Positions 1-8,378 of a stretch of DNA of 64,000 nucleotides are shown here, piece by piece. This DNA comes from Paracoccus everestensis (GTDB taxonomy: Bacteria; Pseudomonadota; Alphaproteobacteria; Rhodobacterales; Rhodobacteraceae). Location of the stretch: NCBI RefSeq assembly GCF_021491915.1, contig NZ_CP090836.1, forward strand, positions 2,280,501 to 2,344,500. Reading direction: 5' to 3'. The notes beneath the pieces were generated by a model. That model made no database searches and had not been told where the DNA came from. It saw only the letters and a list, made by a program, of their open reading frames with translations. The position numbers were made by a program, and so were the translations under genes. Each line of letters opens with the position of its first letter. Position 1 is the first letter of the stretch.

Positions 1-466
1 ATCCGATCATCGCTGTCAGCGGCGTCTTCAATTCGTGGCTGACATTGGCGACGAAATCGCGGCGCATCTGCTCGGCTTCCTCGGTCACGGACCGATCGAT
101 CACCGCAATCGTCGCCCCCCGCCCAAGGGGCGAAGGCAGCCGCGCCACGGTGATATCGGCCGCGATGTCGCGCCCGTCGGCCACGATCGCCGCGTTCAGC
201 CGTGCCACGCCATCGATGGGCGGGAGTGCCGAGGGGTCGGGCGCAGGGGCGGGATGGCGGTCGGGATCCAGCACCCAGTCCACCGCCGCGACGACGCCGG
301 GATGGCGCACCACCGTGACAAAGGGCCGGTTCAGCAGATCGCCGCCGCCGAACAGGGCCACGGCCGCCCGGTTGGCACCGATGGTGCGGGCCTTGTCATC
401 GACGGCCAGCATCGGGACCGGCACGCCCTCCAGCAGATCCGAGGCCCGGCGGTGGCCGTCCTGCAT
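1..466 (-). CDS. Sensor histidine kinase, PhoR-like (N-terminal part, cut by window edge)
   Basis: About 155 N-terminal residues are present; the catalytic ATPase domain lies outside the window. The protein opens directly with a PAS-like sensor region (LLEGVPVPMLAVDD) and has no membrane segment in the visible part. The last visible residues are the HisKA H-box, VSHELKTPLTAMIG, whose His is the autophosphorylation site. This layout fits the PhoR kinases of Rhodobacteraceae, but the partner regulator and the pst genes are not visible, so phosphate sensing is inferred. The ATG shares one base with the stop of the gamma-carbonic anhydrase gene (TGATG), implying translational coupling downstream of gmk. 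Confidence 0.82.
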   Translation of the reverse strand, partial: MQDGHRRASDLLEGVPVPMLAVDDKARTIGANRAAVALFGGGDLLNRPFVTVVRHPGVVAAVDWVLDPDRHPAPAPDPSALPPIDGVARLNAAIVADGRDIAADITVARLPSPLGRGATIAVIDRSVTEEAEQMRRDFVANVSHELKTPLTAMIG

Positions 467-987
467 CACCCGACCTGCCGCAAGCCCGCGCGAAAGCGCG
501 CGGCATTGGCGCGGTATCGTGCGGCGGACTGGCGAAGGCCGGCCTGCGCCGCGTCGTCCAGCACCCGCACGACCTTGCCGGGCGCGCCCATGACCAAGGC
601 ACCGGCCGGAATTTCCTTGTTCTCGGCGACCAGGGCGCCCGCGCCGATCAAAGCCCCTGCCCCGATCCGGGCGCCGTTCAGGATCGTCGCGCCCATGCCG
701 ATCAAGGCGCCCTCGCCGATGGTGCAGCCGTGCAGGATCGCGCGGTGGCCGATGGTGCAATCCGCGCCGATCACCAGCGGACAGCCGGGATCGGTGTGCA
801 GAACGCAGAGATCCTGGATGTTGCTGCCCCGACCTACGCGGATTTCCTCGTTATCGCCGCGCAGGACCGCGCCCCACCAGACCGATGCGCCGTCCTCCAG
901 CACGACCCGGCCTATCAATTGTGCGTCGGGCGCGACCCAGGCATCCGCCGCAAGCTGCGGGGCGATGCCGTCCAGTTCCCAGATCAT
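466..987 (-). CDS. Gamma-carbonic anhydrase family protein (left-handed beta-helix)
   Basis: 173-residue protein built of hexapeptide repeats ([37 protein letters not shown]) that fold as a left-handed beta-helix trimer. His residues at the usual metal-binding places ([16 protein letters not shown]) match the gamma-carbonic anhydrase/YrdA/PaaY family. Members bind Zn or Fe; some hydrate CO2 and for many the substrate is unknown, so enzyme activity is inferred. The start codon overlaps the gmk stop by four bases (ATGA) and the stop overlaps the kinase start, so the three genes form one compact unit. Confidence 0.88.
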   Translation of the reverse strand: MIWELDGIAPQLAADAWVAPDAQLIGRVVLEDGASVWWGAVLRGDNEEIRVGRGSNIQDLCVLHTDPGCPLVIGADCTIGHRAILHGCTIGEGALIGMGATILNGARIGAGALIGAGALVAENKEIPAGALVMGAPGKVVRVLDDAAQAGLRQSAARYRANAARFRAGLRQVG

Positions 988-1613
988 GCGTGTTCCTCCA
1001 TCAGATCCTTGACGAAGCGGCCCAGGCCCCCCTGCCGGTCGCGGCGCAGGCGTTCGGCGGTCAGGATGGCGCGCAGGTTGTGTTCGGTCTGGTCCAGATC
1101 GTCGTTGACCAGGACGTAATCGTATTCCGCCCAATGGCTGATCTCGGCCCGGCTTTTCGCCATCCGGCCCGCGATCACCCCGTCGCTGTCCTGCCCGCGT
1201 GCGCGAAGGCGGCGTTCCAGTTCCGGCAAGGACGGCGGCAGAACGAAGATCGACACGACATGGCCGCCCAGGGCCGATGCGCGGATCTGCTGGCCGCCCT
1301 GCCAGTCCACGTCGAACAGCGTGTCGCGCCCGTCGCGCATCGCGGCCTCGACGGGCGCGCGGGGGCTGCCGTACAGGTTCCCGAAGACCTCGGCGTATTC
1401 CAGCATCTGCCCCTGCTCGACCATTTCGTGAAAGGCCCCGGGCGAGGTGAAGACGTAATGCTGCCCGTCCACCTCGCCCGCGCGGGGGGGACGGGTGGTG
1501 GCGGATACCGAAAAGCGCAGCGAGGGATCCCAATCCATCAGCCGCCGGGCCAGCGTGGATTTCCCTGCGCCCGAAGGCGATGACAGGATGATCAGCAGGC
1601 CGGTTCTGTCCAT
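984..1613 (-). CDS. gmk: Guanylate kinase
   Basis: Converts GMP plus ATP to GDP plus ADP in purine salvage and nucleotide synthesis. The 209-residue protein has the P-loop [10 protein letters not shown] near the N-terminus, the GMP-binding [16 protein letters not shown] segment and the FDVDWQGG Walker-B-like motif. Length is normal for the family. The frame is open about 29 codons further upstream, but the chosen ATG sits directly before the conserved [12 protein letters not shown] strand. First gene of a minus-strand unit with the carbonic anhydrase and kinase genes, transcribed away from the PAS protein. Confidence 0.97.
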   Translation of the reverse strand: MDRTGLLIILSSPSGAGKSTLARRLMDWDPSLRFSVSATTRPPRAGEVDGQHYVFTSPGAFHEMVEQGQMLEYAEVFGNLYGSPRAPVEAAMRDGRDTLFDVDWQGGQQIRASALGGHVVSIFVLPPSLPELERRLRARGQDSDGVIAGRMAKSRAEISHWAEYDYVLVNDDLDQTEHNLRAILTAERLRRDRQGGLGRFVKDLMEEHA

Positions 1614-1692
1614 GGGGCGTCTTTCTTTTGGCTTTGGGCGCGGGATGGACCAGCGATGCGGGACGGTCAAGACCCCGGCCCCCCTTGCCATC

Positions 1693-1707
1693 TTAACCAT
1701 TCGTTAG
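1693..1707 (+). promoter_or_regulatory. CtrA-like box (TTAACCATTCGTTAG)
   Basis: The sequence TTAACCAT-TCG-TTAG matches the alphaproteobacterial CtrA consensus TTAA-N7-TTAA except for the last base. It lies between divergent gmk and the PAS_5 gene, about 100 bases before the PAS_5 start. PAS_5 proteins such as MopJ belong to the CtrA cell-cycle and motility network in Caulobacter, so the placement is sensible. Binding is inferred from the motif only. Confidence 0.5.
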
Positions 1708-1806
1708 GAAAACGACTCGGCATGGGGCGAAGTTATGTTTATCATGCCGTTGGAGAGTATAGCGTGTCCGCGTTCCTGGACGCGCGGCAGTGACGAGGGT
1801 TCAACA

Positions 1807-2583
1807 GTGTCGGAATGGCAGGACGACAAGGCGTCGCATCCGCCCCGGGCGGATGGCACGGGACAGATTTTGCAACTTGCGGATTTCAACCCGGCGCAAC
1901 CTGCCCGAATTCTGGCAGATATGCGCGCCTATTGGGACAGCCTGCGGCGCGGCCGGGCCGTGCCCGCACGGTCCGACATCCAGCCCCAGGGCATTCACCG
2001 CGCCCTTGATCACGCCTTTATCCTGGAACGAATCGCCCCCGGCGCCGCGCGCTTTCGCCTTGCGGGCCAGCACCTGATCGACCTGATGGGGATGGAGGTG
2101 CGGGGCATGGCCTTTTGTTCGCTGGCCAATCCCAGTTCGCGCGGCCGCTGGTCGGACGTGCTGGAATCGGTCTTCCGCGCCCCGCAACTGGCGCAGATGA
2201 CGCTGCACGCCAAGGCGGAATATGCCCGCCCCGAACTGTCTGCGCGGCTGCTGCTGCTGCCCTTGTCCTCGGACCTGGGCGACGTGACCCGCGCGCTTGG
2301 CTGCATCATCGCCGAAGGCCAGATCGGCATCGCGCCGCGCCGCTTCGACCTGGTTTCCGACGAGGTCATGCCGATTATCGAGGGGGGCAAGACCCTCGCG
2401 CCCTCGGCTTCGGATTTCGGCCGCGACTGGCGCGGGGCCGGGCCGGGCAAGGCCCTTGACCTGCAACCTTCCGAACGCCCGGCGAAACGGGCGGACAGCG
2501 CGGAATCGCGGCGGGCCAAGTTCCGGGTGATCACCCCGAACCCCGCCACGCCGTCGCTGCCCTCGGGTGCGACCAGAAGCTAG
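1807..2583 (+). CDS. PAS domain protein, PAS_5 (MopJ-like) family
   Basis: 258 residues if translation starts at the GTG after a GACGAGGGT ribosome-binding-like sequence; the frame is open upstream to 1735 but that part reads as non-coding. The central region (IHRALDHAFILERIAPGAARFRLAGQ, then LMGMEVRGM) is typical of the PAS_5 family, which in alphaproteobacteria includes the motility and cell-cycle regulator MopJ. The last 60 residues are polar and probably disordered. No output domain is present, so it is a single-domain sensor or adaptor. Ligand unknown. Confidence 0.75.
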   Translation: MSEWQDDKASHPPRADGTGQILQLADFNPAQPARILADMRAYWDSLRRGRAVPARSDIQPQGIHRALDHAFILERIAPGAARFRLAGQHLIDLMGMEVRGMAFCSLANPSSRGRWSDVLESVFRAPQLAQMTLHAKAEYARPELSARLLLLPLSSDLGDVTRALGCIIAEGQIGIAPRRFDLVSDEVMPIIEGGKTLAPSASDFGRDWRGAGPGKALDLQPSERPAKRADSAESRRAKFRVITPNPATPSLPSGATRS

Positions 2584-2626
2584 GCGGACTGGCGGGGCGG
2601 ACGGCCAGGAACGCCGCCGCCCGTCC

Positions 2627-3808
2627 TTATCCCACCGGCACGACGCGCACTGCGCCGCCCTTGGCCGACAGCGCGATTTCCCCTGCCGCCAGGCGCAATG
2701 CATCCTGGCCGAACACCTCGGCCCGCCAGCCTTTCAGCGCGGGCAGATCGCGGTCGCCCTGGGCGATGGCGTCCAGTTCCGAGGACGAGGCGATCAGCTT
2801 GGGCGCCACGCCCGACGCGTCGGCCTTGGCCTTGAGCAGCACGCGCAAAAGGTCGGACAATGCGGCATTGCCGGGCTTGCCCGGTTCGTCGGCCTTGGGC
2901 TGGGGCAGATCCTTGGATTCGATCCCCGCCTTGACGGCGGCCAGGATGCCATTGGCGATATCGCCCTTGCGCGCTTCCCGCAGCAGCAGGCGGGACCGGC
3001 CCAGGTCGGCCTCGGTCAGGGGTTTGGTCGAGGCGACCTCGATCATCGCGTCGTCCTTCAGCACGCGGGTCCGGGGAATGTCGCGTTCCTGGGCATAGGT
3101 TTCGCGGAACCGGGCCAGTTCGCGCAGGATCGCCAGGAAGCGCGGCGAGTTGGTGCGGGTCCGAATCTTTTGCCAGGCTTCCTCGGGACGGGTGATATAG
3201 GTTTCGGGGTCTTCCAGGACCGCGATTTCCTCGGCCAGCCAGCTTTCGCGGCCGTTCTTGCGCAGCTCGGCCGACAGAAATTCATAGATGACCCGCAGAT
3301 GCGTCACATCGGCCAGGGCATAGGCGGCCTGAGCGTCCGACAAGGGACGGCGCGACCAGTCGGTAAAGCGCGACGACTTGTCCAGGTTCGCCCGCGCGAT
3401 CCGGCGCACCAGGGTTTCATAGCCTGCCTGTTCGCCGAACCCGCAGACCATCGCGGCCACCTGGGTGTCGAACAAGGGTTGCGGGAACAGGCCCGCGTCG
3501 TGAAAGAAGATCTCCAGATCCTGGCGGGCGGCGTGGAACACCTTGACCGTACCGGTGTGGCGGAACAGGTCATAAAGCGGCTCCAGTGACAGGCCTTCGG
3601 CCAGGGGATCGACCAGAACCGCCTCTCCTCCCGGGGTGCCGGGAGTCGATGCGGGCGGAAGCGCAAGCTGGATCAGGCACAGCTTGGACCAATAGGTCCG
3701 CTCGCGCAGGAATTCGGTATCGACCGTGACATAGGGGGCGGTTTTTGCGATCTCGCAGAAACGCGCCAGGTCTTCGGTCCGGGTGATGGTGGTGATGTCG
3801 TCGCTCAT
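2627..3808 (-). CDS. rnd: Ribonuclease D
   Basis: 3'-5' exoribonuclease acting in tRNA 3'-end maturation. The 393-residue protein shows the DEDD exonuclease core: VDTEFLRERTYW (ExoI), VFHAARQDLEIFF (ExoII) and YALADVTHLRVIYEFL (ExoIII, Y-x3-D). An HRDC region follows in the C-terminal half. The ATG before SDDITTITRTEDL is chosen because the longer open frame has no conserved residues. The neighbour tgt is also tRNA-related but lies 97 bases away with no shared signal visible. Confidence 0.95.
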   Translation of the reverse strand: MSDDITTITRTEDLARFCEIAKTAPYVTVDTEFLRERTYWSKLCLIQLALPPASTPGTPGGEAVLVDPLAEGLSLEPLYDLFRHTGTVKVFHAARQDLEIFFHDAGLFPQPLFDTQVAAMVCGFGEQAGYETLVRRIARANLDKSSRFTDWSRRPLSDAQAAYALADVTHLRVIYEFLSAELRKNGRESWLAEEIAVLEDPETYITRPEEAWQKIRTRTNSPRFLAILRELARFRETYAQERDIPRTRVLKDDAMIEVASTKPLTEADLGRSRLLLREARKGDIANGILAAVKAGIESKDLPQPKADEPGKPGNAALSDLLRVLLKAKADASGVAPKLIASSSELDAIAQGDRDLPALKGWRAEVFGQDALRLAAGEIALSAKGGAVRVVPVG

Positions 3809-3905
3809 GTGGGTCTTTCGCGCGGGGCGGTTCGTCCGCCAATTGGGAACGGATAAGGCGAAGCTTCCCTGATGGAAAGCGTTTTTGGTCAGCCGGGCTG
3901 ACGGA

Positions 3906-5036
3906 TCACAGAGCGTCGATGTCGCCTTGCGCCCGGACCGCATGAAAATCGGCCACAAACGCGTCCAGCCGCCCTTCGGCAATGGCGCCGCGCAGGCCCG
4001 CCATCAGTTCCTGGAAATAATGCAGGTTGTGCCAGGTCAGCAGCATCCCACTGATCATTTCGCCTGCACGAAAGACGTGGTGCAGATAGGCGCGGCTGTA
4101 TCCGGTGCAGGCCGGGCAGGTGCAGTCCGCGTCCAGCGGGCGCGGATCGTCGGCATGGCGGGCATTCTTGATGTTGACCTGGCCCCGCCGCGTCCAGGCC
4201 TGTCCGGTCCGCCCGGACCGGGACGGCAGCACGCAATCCATCATGTCAACGCCCCGCTGCACCGCACCCACGATGTCATCGGGCTTGCCCACCCCCATCA
4301 GGTATCGCGGCTTGTCGGCGGGCAGGAAACCCGGCGCGTAATCCAGGACGCCGAACATCGCCTCCTGTCCCTCGCCCACGGCAAGGCCGCCGATGGCATA
4401 GCCATCAAAGCCGATGGCCTTCAGGGCCTCGGCGGATTCCTCGCGCAGGTCAGGCGTGACGCCGCCCTGCATGATGCCGAACAGCGCATGGCCCGGCCTG
4501 TCGCCAAAGGCGTCGCGCGACCGCTGCGCCCAGCGCATCGACAGGCGCATGGACTGGGCCACGGCGTCGTCGGTCGCCGGCAGCGCGGGGCATTCGTCAA
4601 AGCACATCACGATGTCGCTGCCCAGCAGGCGCTGGATTTCCATGCTGGTTTCGGGCGACAGCATATGCTTGGACCCGTCGATATGGGATGAAAAGGTGAC
4701 GCCGTTTTCGGTCAGCTTGCGAAGGGCGGCCAGCGACATGACCTGGAAGCCGCCGGAATCCGTCAGGATCGGCCGGTCCCAGTTCATGAAACGGTGCAAT
4801 CCGCCCAGCCGCGCGATCCGGTCCGCGCCAGGGCGCAGCATCAGGTGATAGGTGTTGCCCAGCAGGATGTCCGCGCCCGTGGCACGCACCGATTCCGGCA
4901 GCATCGCCTTGACCGTGGCCGCGGTGCCCACCGGCATGAAGGCGGGCGTGCGGATCTCGCCCCGCGGCGTGTGGATGGTGCCGGTGCGCGCAGGGCCGTC
5001 GGTTGCGTGAAGGGTAAAGGAAAAACGCTCGCTCAT
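3906..5036 (-). CDS. tgt: Queuine/preQ1 tRNA-ribosyltransferase
   Basis: Exchanges guanine 34 for preQ1 in tRNAs with GUN anticodons, a step of queuosine synthesis. At 376 residues it has family length. Visible motifs are [12 protein letters not shown] (active-site Asp region), GGLAVGEG, and the C-terminal zinc site [17 protein letters not shown], with Cys-x-Cys-x2-Cys and a following His. The start gives the normal N-terminus ([17 protein letters not shown]). Divergent from the sufT-like gene, with an inverted repeat between them. Confidence 0.97.
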   Translation of the reverse strand: MSERFSFTLHATDGPARTGTIHTPRGEIRTPAFMPVGTAATVKAMLPESVRATGADILLGNTYHLMLRPGADRIARLGGLHRFMNWDRPILTDSGGFQVMSLAALRKLTENGVTFSSHIDGSKHMLSPETSMEIQRLLGSDIVMCFDECPALPATDDAVAQSMRLSMRWAQRSRDAFGDRPGHALFGIMQGGVTPDLREESAEALKAIGFDGYAIGGLAVGEGQEAMFGVLDYAPGFLPADKPRYLMGVGKPDDIVGAVQRGVDMMDCVLPSRSGRTGQAWTRRGQVNIKNARHADDPRPLDADCTCPACTGYSRAYLHHVFRAGEMISGMLLTWHNLHYFQELMAGLRGAIAEGRLDAFVADFHAVRAQGDIDAL

Positions 5037-5077
5037 CGGGGGGCCTGTCGCTGGAACCGGGCGTGTTTATCCAATGC

Positions 5078-5104
5078 AGAGGGGGATCGCAATGCGCCCC
5101 CTCT
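5078..5104. repeat. Inverted repeat in the tgt / Fe-S gene divergent intergenic region
   Basis: AGAGGGGG and CCCCCTCT form a perfect 8-bp inverted repeat around an 11-base loop, between the divergent starts of tgt and the DUF59 gene. There is no T-tract, so it is not a typical terminator. It could be an operator or a 5'-UTR hairpin; function unknown. Confidence 0.4.
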
Positions 5105-5159
5105 CTGGACCTGGGGAGACGGGGTGCCTATATGAAAGCAAATTCGACAGGAACACGCC

Positions 5160-5513
5160 ATGACCGAACCGCAGGAAGGCGCCCCGCTGATCGCGCCCTC
5201 GACCACCGACCATCCACTGTATGACAGCATCGTCGAGGCCTGCAAGACTGTTTATGACCCGGAAATCCCGGTCAACATCTTCGATCTGGGGCTGATCTAT
5301 ACCATCCAGGTCAACCCGGAAAACGAGGTGCGGGTCATCATGACCCTGACCGCGCCGGGCTGCCCCGTCGCGGGCGAGATGCCGGGCTGGGTCGCGGACG
5401 CGGTGGAACCCTTGCCGGGCGTCAAGCAGGTCGATGTGGAAATGACCTTTCAACCGCAATGGGGCATGGACATGATGTCCGACGAAGCGCGGCTGGAACT
5501 GGGCTTCATGTAG
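5160..5513 (+). CDS. SufT-like Fe-S assembly protein (MIP18/DUF59 family)
   Basis: 117-residue single-domain protein of the MIP18/DUF59 family, whose bacterial members (SufT, YitW, the N-terminus of ApbC) help maturation of Fe-S proteins. Diagnostic stretches are VYDPEIPVNIFDLGLIYTI and MTLTAPGCPVAGEMPG, the latter carrying the conserved Cys. The next gene on the same strand is an A-type Fe-S carrier, which supports a shared role. A GC hairpin followed by GGATATTT stands behind the stop codon. Confidence 0.9.
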   Translation: MTEPQEGAPLIAPSTTDHPLYDSIVEACKTVYDPEIPVNIFDLGLIYTIQVNPENEVRVIMTLTAPGCPVAGEMPGWVADAVEPLPGVKQVDVEMTFQPQWGMDMMSDEARLELGFM

Positions 5514-5519
5514 GAAGAC

Positions 5520-5570
5520 GGGGGGCTGTCTGCCCCCCCGACCCCCGAGGATATTTGGACCAAGGCAAAA
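5520..5570 (+). repeat. 3'-end element, copy 1: GC hairpin + GGATATTT..CCAAGGCAAAA
   Basis: Directly behind the DUF59 gene a GGGGGGCTGTCTGCCCCCCC hairpin is followed by ACCCCCGAGGATATTTGGAC and CAAGGCAAAA. Copy 4 behind glmM has the same plan and the same tail. The hairpin may end transcription, but the downstream part is not a poly-T tract. Confidence 0.6.
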
Positions 5571-5633
5571 CAGCCACGTCTTGATGGGCGTGGGTTGCGG
5601 GATTATCTTTGGGGTGAACAGAAGGAACGCGCC

Positions 5634-6005
5634 ATGTTTGCCATTCCCGGATCCGTGCCGGTCACGATCACGCCCGCCGCCGAACGCCAGATTGCGCGGC
5701 TGATGACGGGCAAGAACGCCTTTGGCCTGCGCATCGGGCTGAAAAAGGGCGGTTGCGCAGGCATGGAATACACCATGGACCTGGTCGAGGCGGCAGAGCC
5801 GCACGAGGAAGTCGTGCAACAGGGTGCGGCCCGCGTATTGATCGCGCCGCGGGCGCAGATGTTCCTGTTCGGCACCGAGATCGACTATGAAACCGGGCTG
5901 CTGGAATCGGGCTTCAAGTTCCGCAATCCCAATGTGACCGATGCCTGCGGGTGCGGGGAATCCGTGCGGTTCGAGCCGCTGGACGGAAGCCGCGCCGCCG
6001 GGTGA
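5634..6005 (+). CDS. A-type Fe-S cluster carrier (HesB/IscA/SufA family)
   Basis: Scaffold or carrier that hands Fe-S clusters to target enzymes. The 123-residue sequence has the three conserved cysteines: one in KKGGCAGMEYTM and two in the C-terminal DACGCGESVRF, together binding Fe or a cluster. The ATG at 5634 follows a GAAGGAA ribosome-binding site; an upstream in-frame start adds 13 residues with no conservation. The DUF59 partner lies immediately upstream. Whether it belongs with SUF or ISC genes cannot be decided here because neither cluster is in the window. Confidence 0.92.
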   Translation: MFAIPGSVPVTITPAAERQIARLMTGKNAFGLRIGLKKGGCAGMEYTMDLVEAAEPHEEVVQQGAARVLIAPRAQMFLFGTEIDYETGLLESGFKFRNPNVTDACGCGESVRFEPLDGSRAAG

Positions 6006-6092
6006 CCGGCTTTCCGTCGCAGTTGCGGCGCTATCATGATTGCGAACCGGGCGTCATGGTCCTAAGCCGTTTCAAACGCTTGGAGGGATGGC

Positions 6093-6839
6093 ATGGCACC
6101 GCGCAAACTGGCAGCCGGAAACTGGAAGATGAACGGCGATCTTGCCGCCCTGGCCGAGATCGACGCATTGACGGCAGCCCAGGCGGCGCCGGGCTGCGAC
6201 GTCCTGATCTGCCCGCCTGCTGTCCTGATCCATGCGATGAAGGCGCGGATCGGCGCGGGCGCTATCGCGGTCGGCGGGCAGGATTGCCATGCGACATCCT
6301 CGGGCGCCCATACGGGCGATATCTCGGCTGCGCAGTTAAGGGATGCGGGTGCGTCCCATGTGATCCTGGGCCATTCCGAACGCCGCGCCGATCATGGCGA
6401 AACCGATGCAATGGTGGCGGCCAAGGCCGCGGCCGCCCATGCCGCCGGTTTGACCGCGATCATCTGCGTGGGCGAGACCGAGAGGCAGCGCGATGCCGGG
6501 GAAACCCTGGCGGTGATCGCCTCGCAACTGGATGGATCCATCCCCAAAGGCGCGACGGCGGCCAATACCGTCATCGCCTATGAGCCGGTCTGGGCCATCG
6601 GCACCGGACGCACGCCGACCCTTGACCAGATCGCCGAGGTTCATGCGCTGATGCGCGAGCGCCTGGAGGACCGGGTCGCAGATGCGGCGCAGGTCCGGCT
6701 GCTTTACGGCGGCAGCGTCAAGCCCGCCAATGCGGCCGCGATCTTTGCCATTCCCCATGTGGACGGCGCCCTTGTCGGCGGGGCCAGCCTCAAGGCGGCT
6801 GATTTCGGCCCGATCATCGCGGCCCTGGCGGCAGTTTAG
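6093..6839 (+). CDS. tpiA: Triosephosphate isomerase
   Basis: Interconverts dihydroxyacetone phosphate and glyceraldehyde 3-phosphate. The 248-residue TIM barrel has all catalytic landmarks: [10 protein letters not shown] (Asn, Lys), [15 protein letters not shown] (His electrophile), [11 protein letters not shown] (Glu base plus flexible loop) and [12 protein letters not shown] (phosphate binding). It follows the IscA-like gene after 87 bases with an AGGGATGG ribosome-binding region and is trailed closely by an unrelated exporter gene. Confidence 0.98.
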   Translation: MAPRKLAAGNWKMNGDLAALAEIDALTAAQAAPGCDVLICPPAVLIHAMKARIGAGAIAVGGQDCHATSSGAHTGDISAAQLRDAGASHVILGHSERRADHGETDAMVAAKAAAAHAAGLTAIICVGETERQRDAGETLAVIASQLDGSIPKGATAANTVIAYEPVWAIGTGRTPTLDQIAEVHALMRERLEDRVADAAQVRLLYGGSVKPANAAAIFAIPHVDGALVGGASLKAADFGPIIAALAAV

Positions 6840-6862
6840 CGGGCAGAGGCGACCTGAAGCCC

Positions 6863-8347
6863 ATGACCGCCCGTTCCCCCTGGCTTGTGCTGGCCATCGT
6901 GTCCAGTGCGCTGTTCCTGATCGTGATCGACATGACGGCGCTTTACACCGCGTTGCCGACGCTGACGCGCGACCTGGAAGCCTCGGCCACGGAAAAGCTG
7001 TGGATCGTCAATGCCTATTCCCTGGTCGTGGCGGGGCTGCTGCCGGGCGCGGGCGCGCTTGGCGACCGTTACGGGCACCGGCGGATGTTCACGATCGGCC
7101 TGGCGATCTTTGGCGCGGCATCATTGGCGGCCGGCTTTGCGCCCACATCCGCCACCCTGATCGCGGCGCGTGCGGGCCTGGCCGTGGGCGCTGCGGCCAT
7201 GATGCCCGCCACGCTGTCGATCATCCGCCACACATTCGAGGATCCGGACGACCGCGCCCTTGCCATTGGCATCTGGGCCGCCGTCGCATCGGGCGGCGCG
7301 GCGCTTGGCCCGGTGATCGGCGGCGCGCTGCTGGAACATTTCCATTGGGGCGCGGTGTTCCTGATCAACCTGCCGGTGGTGCTGGCGGCGCTTGCCCTGA
7401 CGGCCGCCTTTGTGCCTCGGGGCCAAGGTCATGGACACCATCCCTTTGATCCTGTCGGATCGCTGCTGGTCCTGGTCGGGCTGGTCGGCGTGACGCTGGC
7501 CATCAAGGAAATCGCCAAGCCGGACCCGTCGCTGACGGTGCTGCTGTTGTCCGCCCTGGCGGGCCTTGCCGCCCTGGCGCTGTTCTTTCGCCGCCTGCGC
7601 CGCAGCGCCAATCCGATGATCGACCTGACGCTGTTCCACGGCCCCCGATTTGCAGGGGGCGTAATTGGCGCCCTTGTCTCGGCTGCGGCCCTGCTGGGGG
7701 TTCAGCTTGCCATCACACAGCGCCTGCAACTGGTTCAGGGGCTGTCGCCGCTGCAAGCGGGGCTTTTCGTCCTGCCGATCCCGCTGGCGTCGTTCCTAGC
7801 CGGGCCGGTCGCCGGCATGATGCTGGGCCGGGTTGGCGCAGGCCGCCTGCTGGCGGCGACGCTTGTTGTCAGCGGGGCGGGCATCCTGGTTTACTGGGCA
7901 GGCGTAGGCCACCAGGGGATCGAACTGGCAAGCTTTGCCATCATGGGCGCGGGCATCGGGGCTGCGATGACGGCGGCCTCGTCCACCATCATGCTAAGCG
8001 CGCCCGCCGACCGGGCGGGCATGGCGGCATCGGTCGAGGAAGTGTCCTATGAACTGGGCGGCGCGCTTGGCATTGCCATCCTGGGCAGCCTGATGGCCGG
8101 AATTTACAGTGCTTCGTCCAGTGCAGCAGGCTTGGGAAAAAAGGCCTCGGATTCGCTGGATGGCGCCCTGGCCCTGGCCGCGACCTTGCCCGCGCCCCAG
8201 GCTGATCGCCTGCTGTCCATCGCCAATGACGCCTTCGACCAGGCCACGGGGGCGGTGGCCCTTGCGGCAGGCCTGGCGCTCTTGGCGGCAGGCGCTTGGG
8301 TGGGCCGCATCAACCGCATGGATGGCCGCGTCCAGCAGGGCGCTTGA
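6863..8347 (+). CDS. MFS multidrug exporter, DHA2 (EmrB/QacA/SmvA) family
   Basis: Inner-membrane drug:proton antiporter, 494 residues, of a size for 14 transmembrane helices. Helix 1 contains the DHA2-like SALFLIVIDMTALYTALPTL; motif A appears as GALGDRYGHRRMF and motif C-like glycine-rich helix 5 as GGAALGPVIGGALLE. The resemblance to SmvA/QacA suggests export of cationic compounds such as quaternary ammonium, but the substrate is inferred. It starts 23 bases after tpiA and is followed 31 bases later by trkH. No dedicated regulator is adjacent. Confidence 0.88.
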   Translation: MTARSPWLVLAIVSSALFLIVIDMTALYTALPTLTRDLEASATEKLWIVNAYSLVVAGLLPGAGALGDRYGHRRMFTIGLAIFGAASLAAGFAPTSATLIAARAGLAVGAAAMMPATLSIIRHTFEDPDDRALAIGIWAAVASGGAALGPVIGGALLEHFHWGAVFLINLPVVLAALALTAAFVPRGQGHGHHPFDPVGSLLVLVGLVGVTLAIKEIAKPDPSLTVLLLSALAGLAALALFFRRLRRSANPMIDLTLFHGPRFAGGVIGALVSAAALLGVQLAITQRLQLVQGLSPLQAGLFVLPIPLASFLAGPVAGMMLGRVGAGRLLAATLVVSGAGILVYWAGVGHQGIELASFAIMGAGIGAAMTAASSTIMLSAPADRAGMAASVEEVSYELGGALGIAILGSLMAGIYSASSSAAGLGKKASDSLDGALALAATLPAPQADRLLSIANDAFDQATGAVALAAGLALLAAGAWVGRINRMDGRVQQGA

Positions 8348-8378
8348 CGCCCGACCGGGCGCGGGGCAAGCAATCGCC

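Noticed and set aside
2527..2534. GTGATCAC inside the PAS_5 coding region
   Set aside because: Single copy in coding DNA; other single copies occur in coding sequence (one near 18354, one in groEL), so only the paired intergenic sites are informative.
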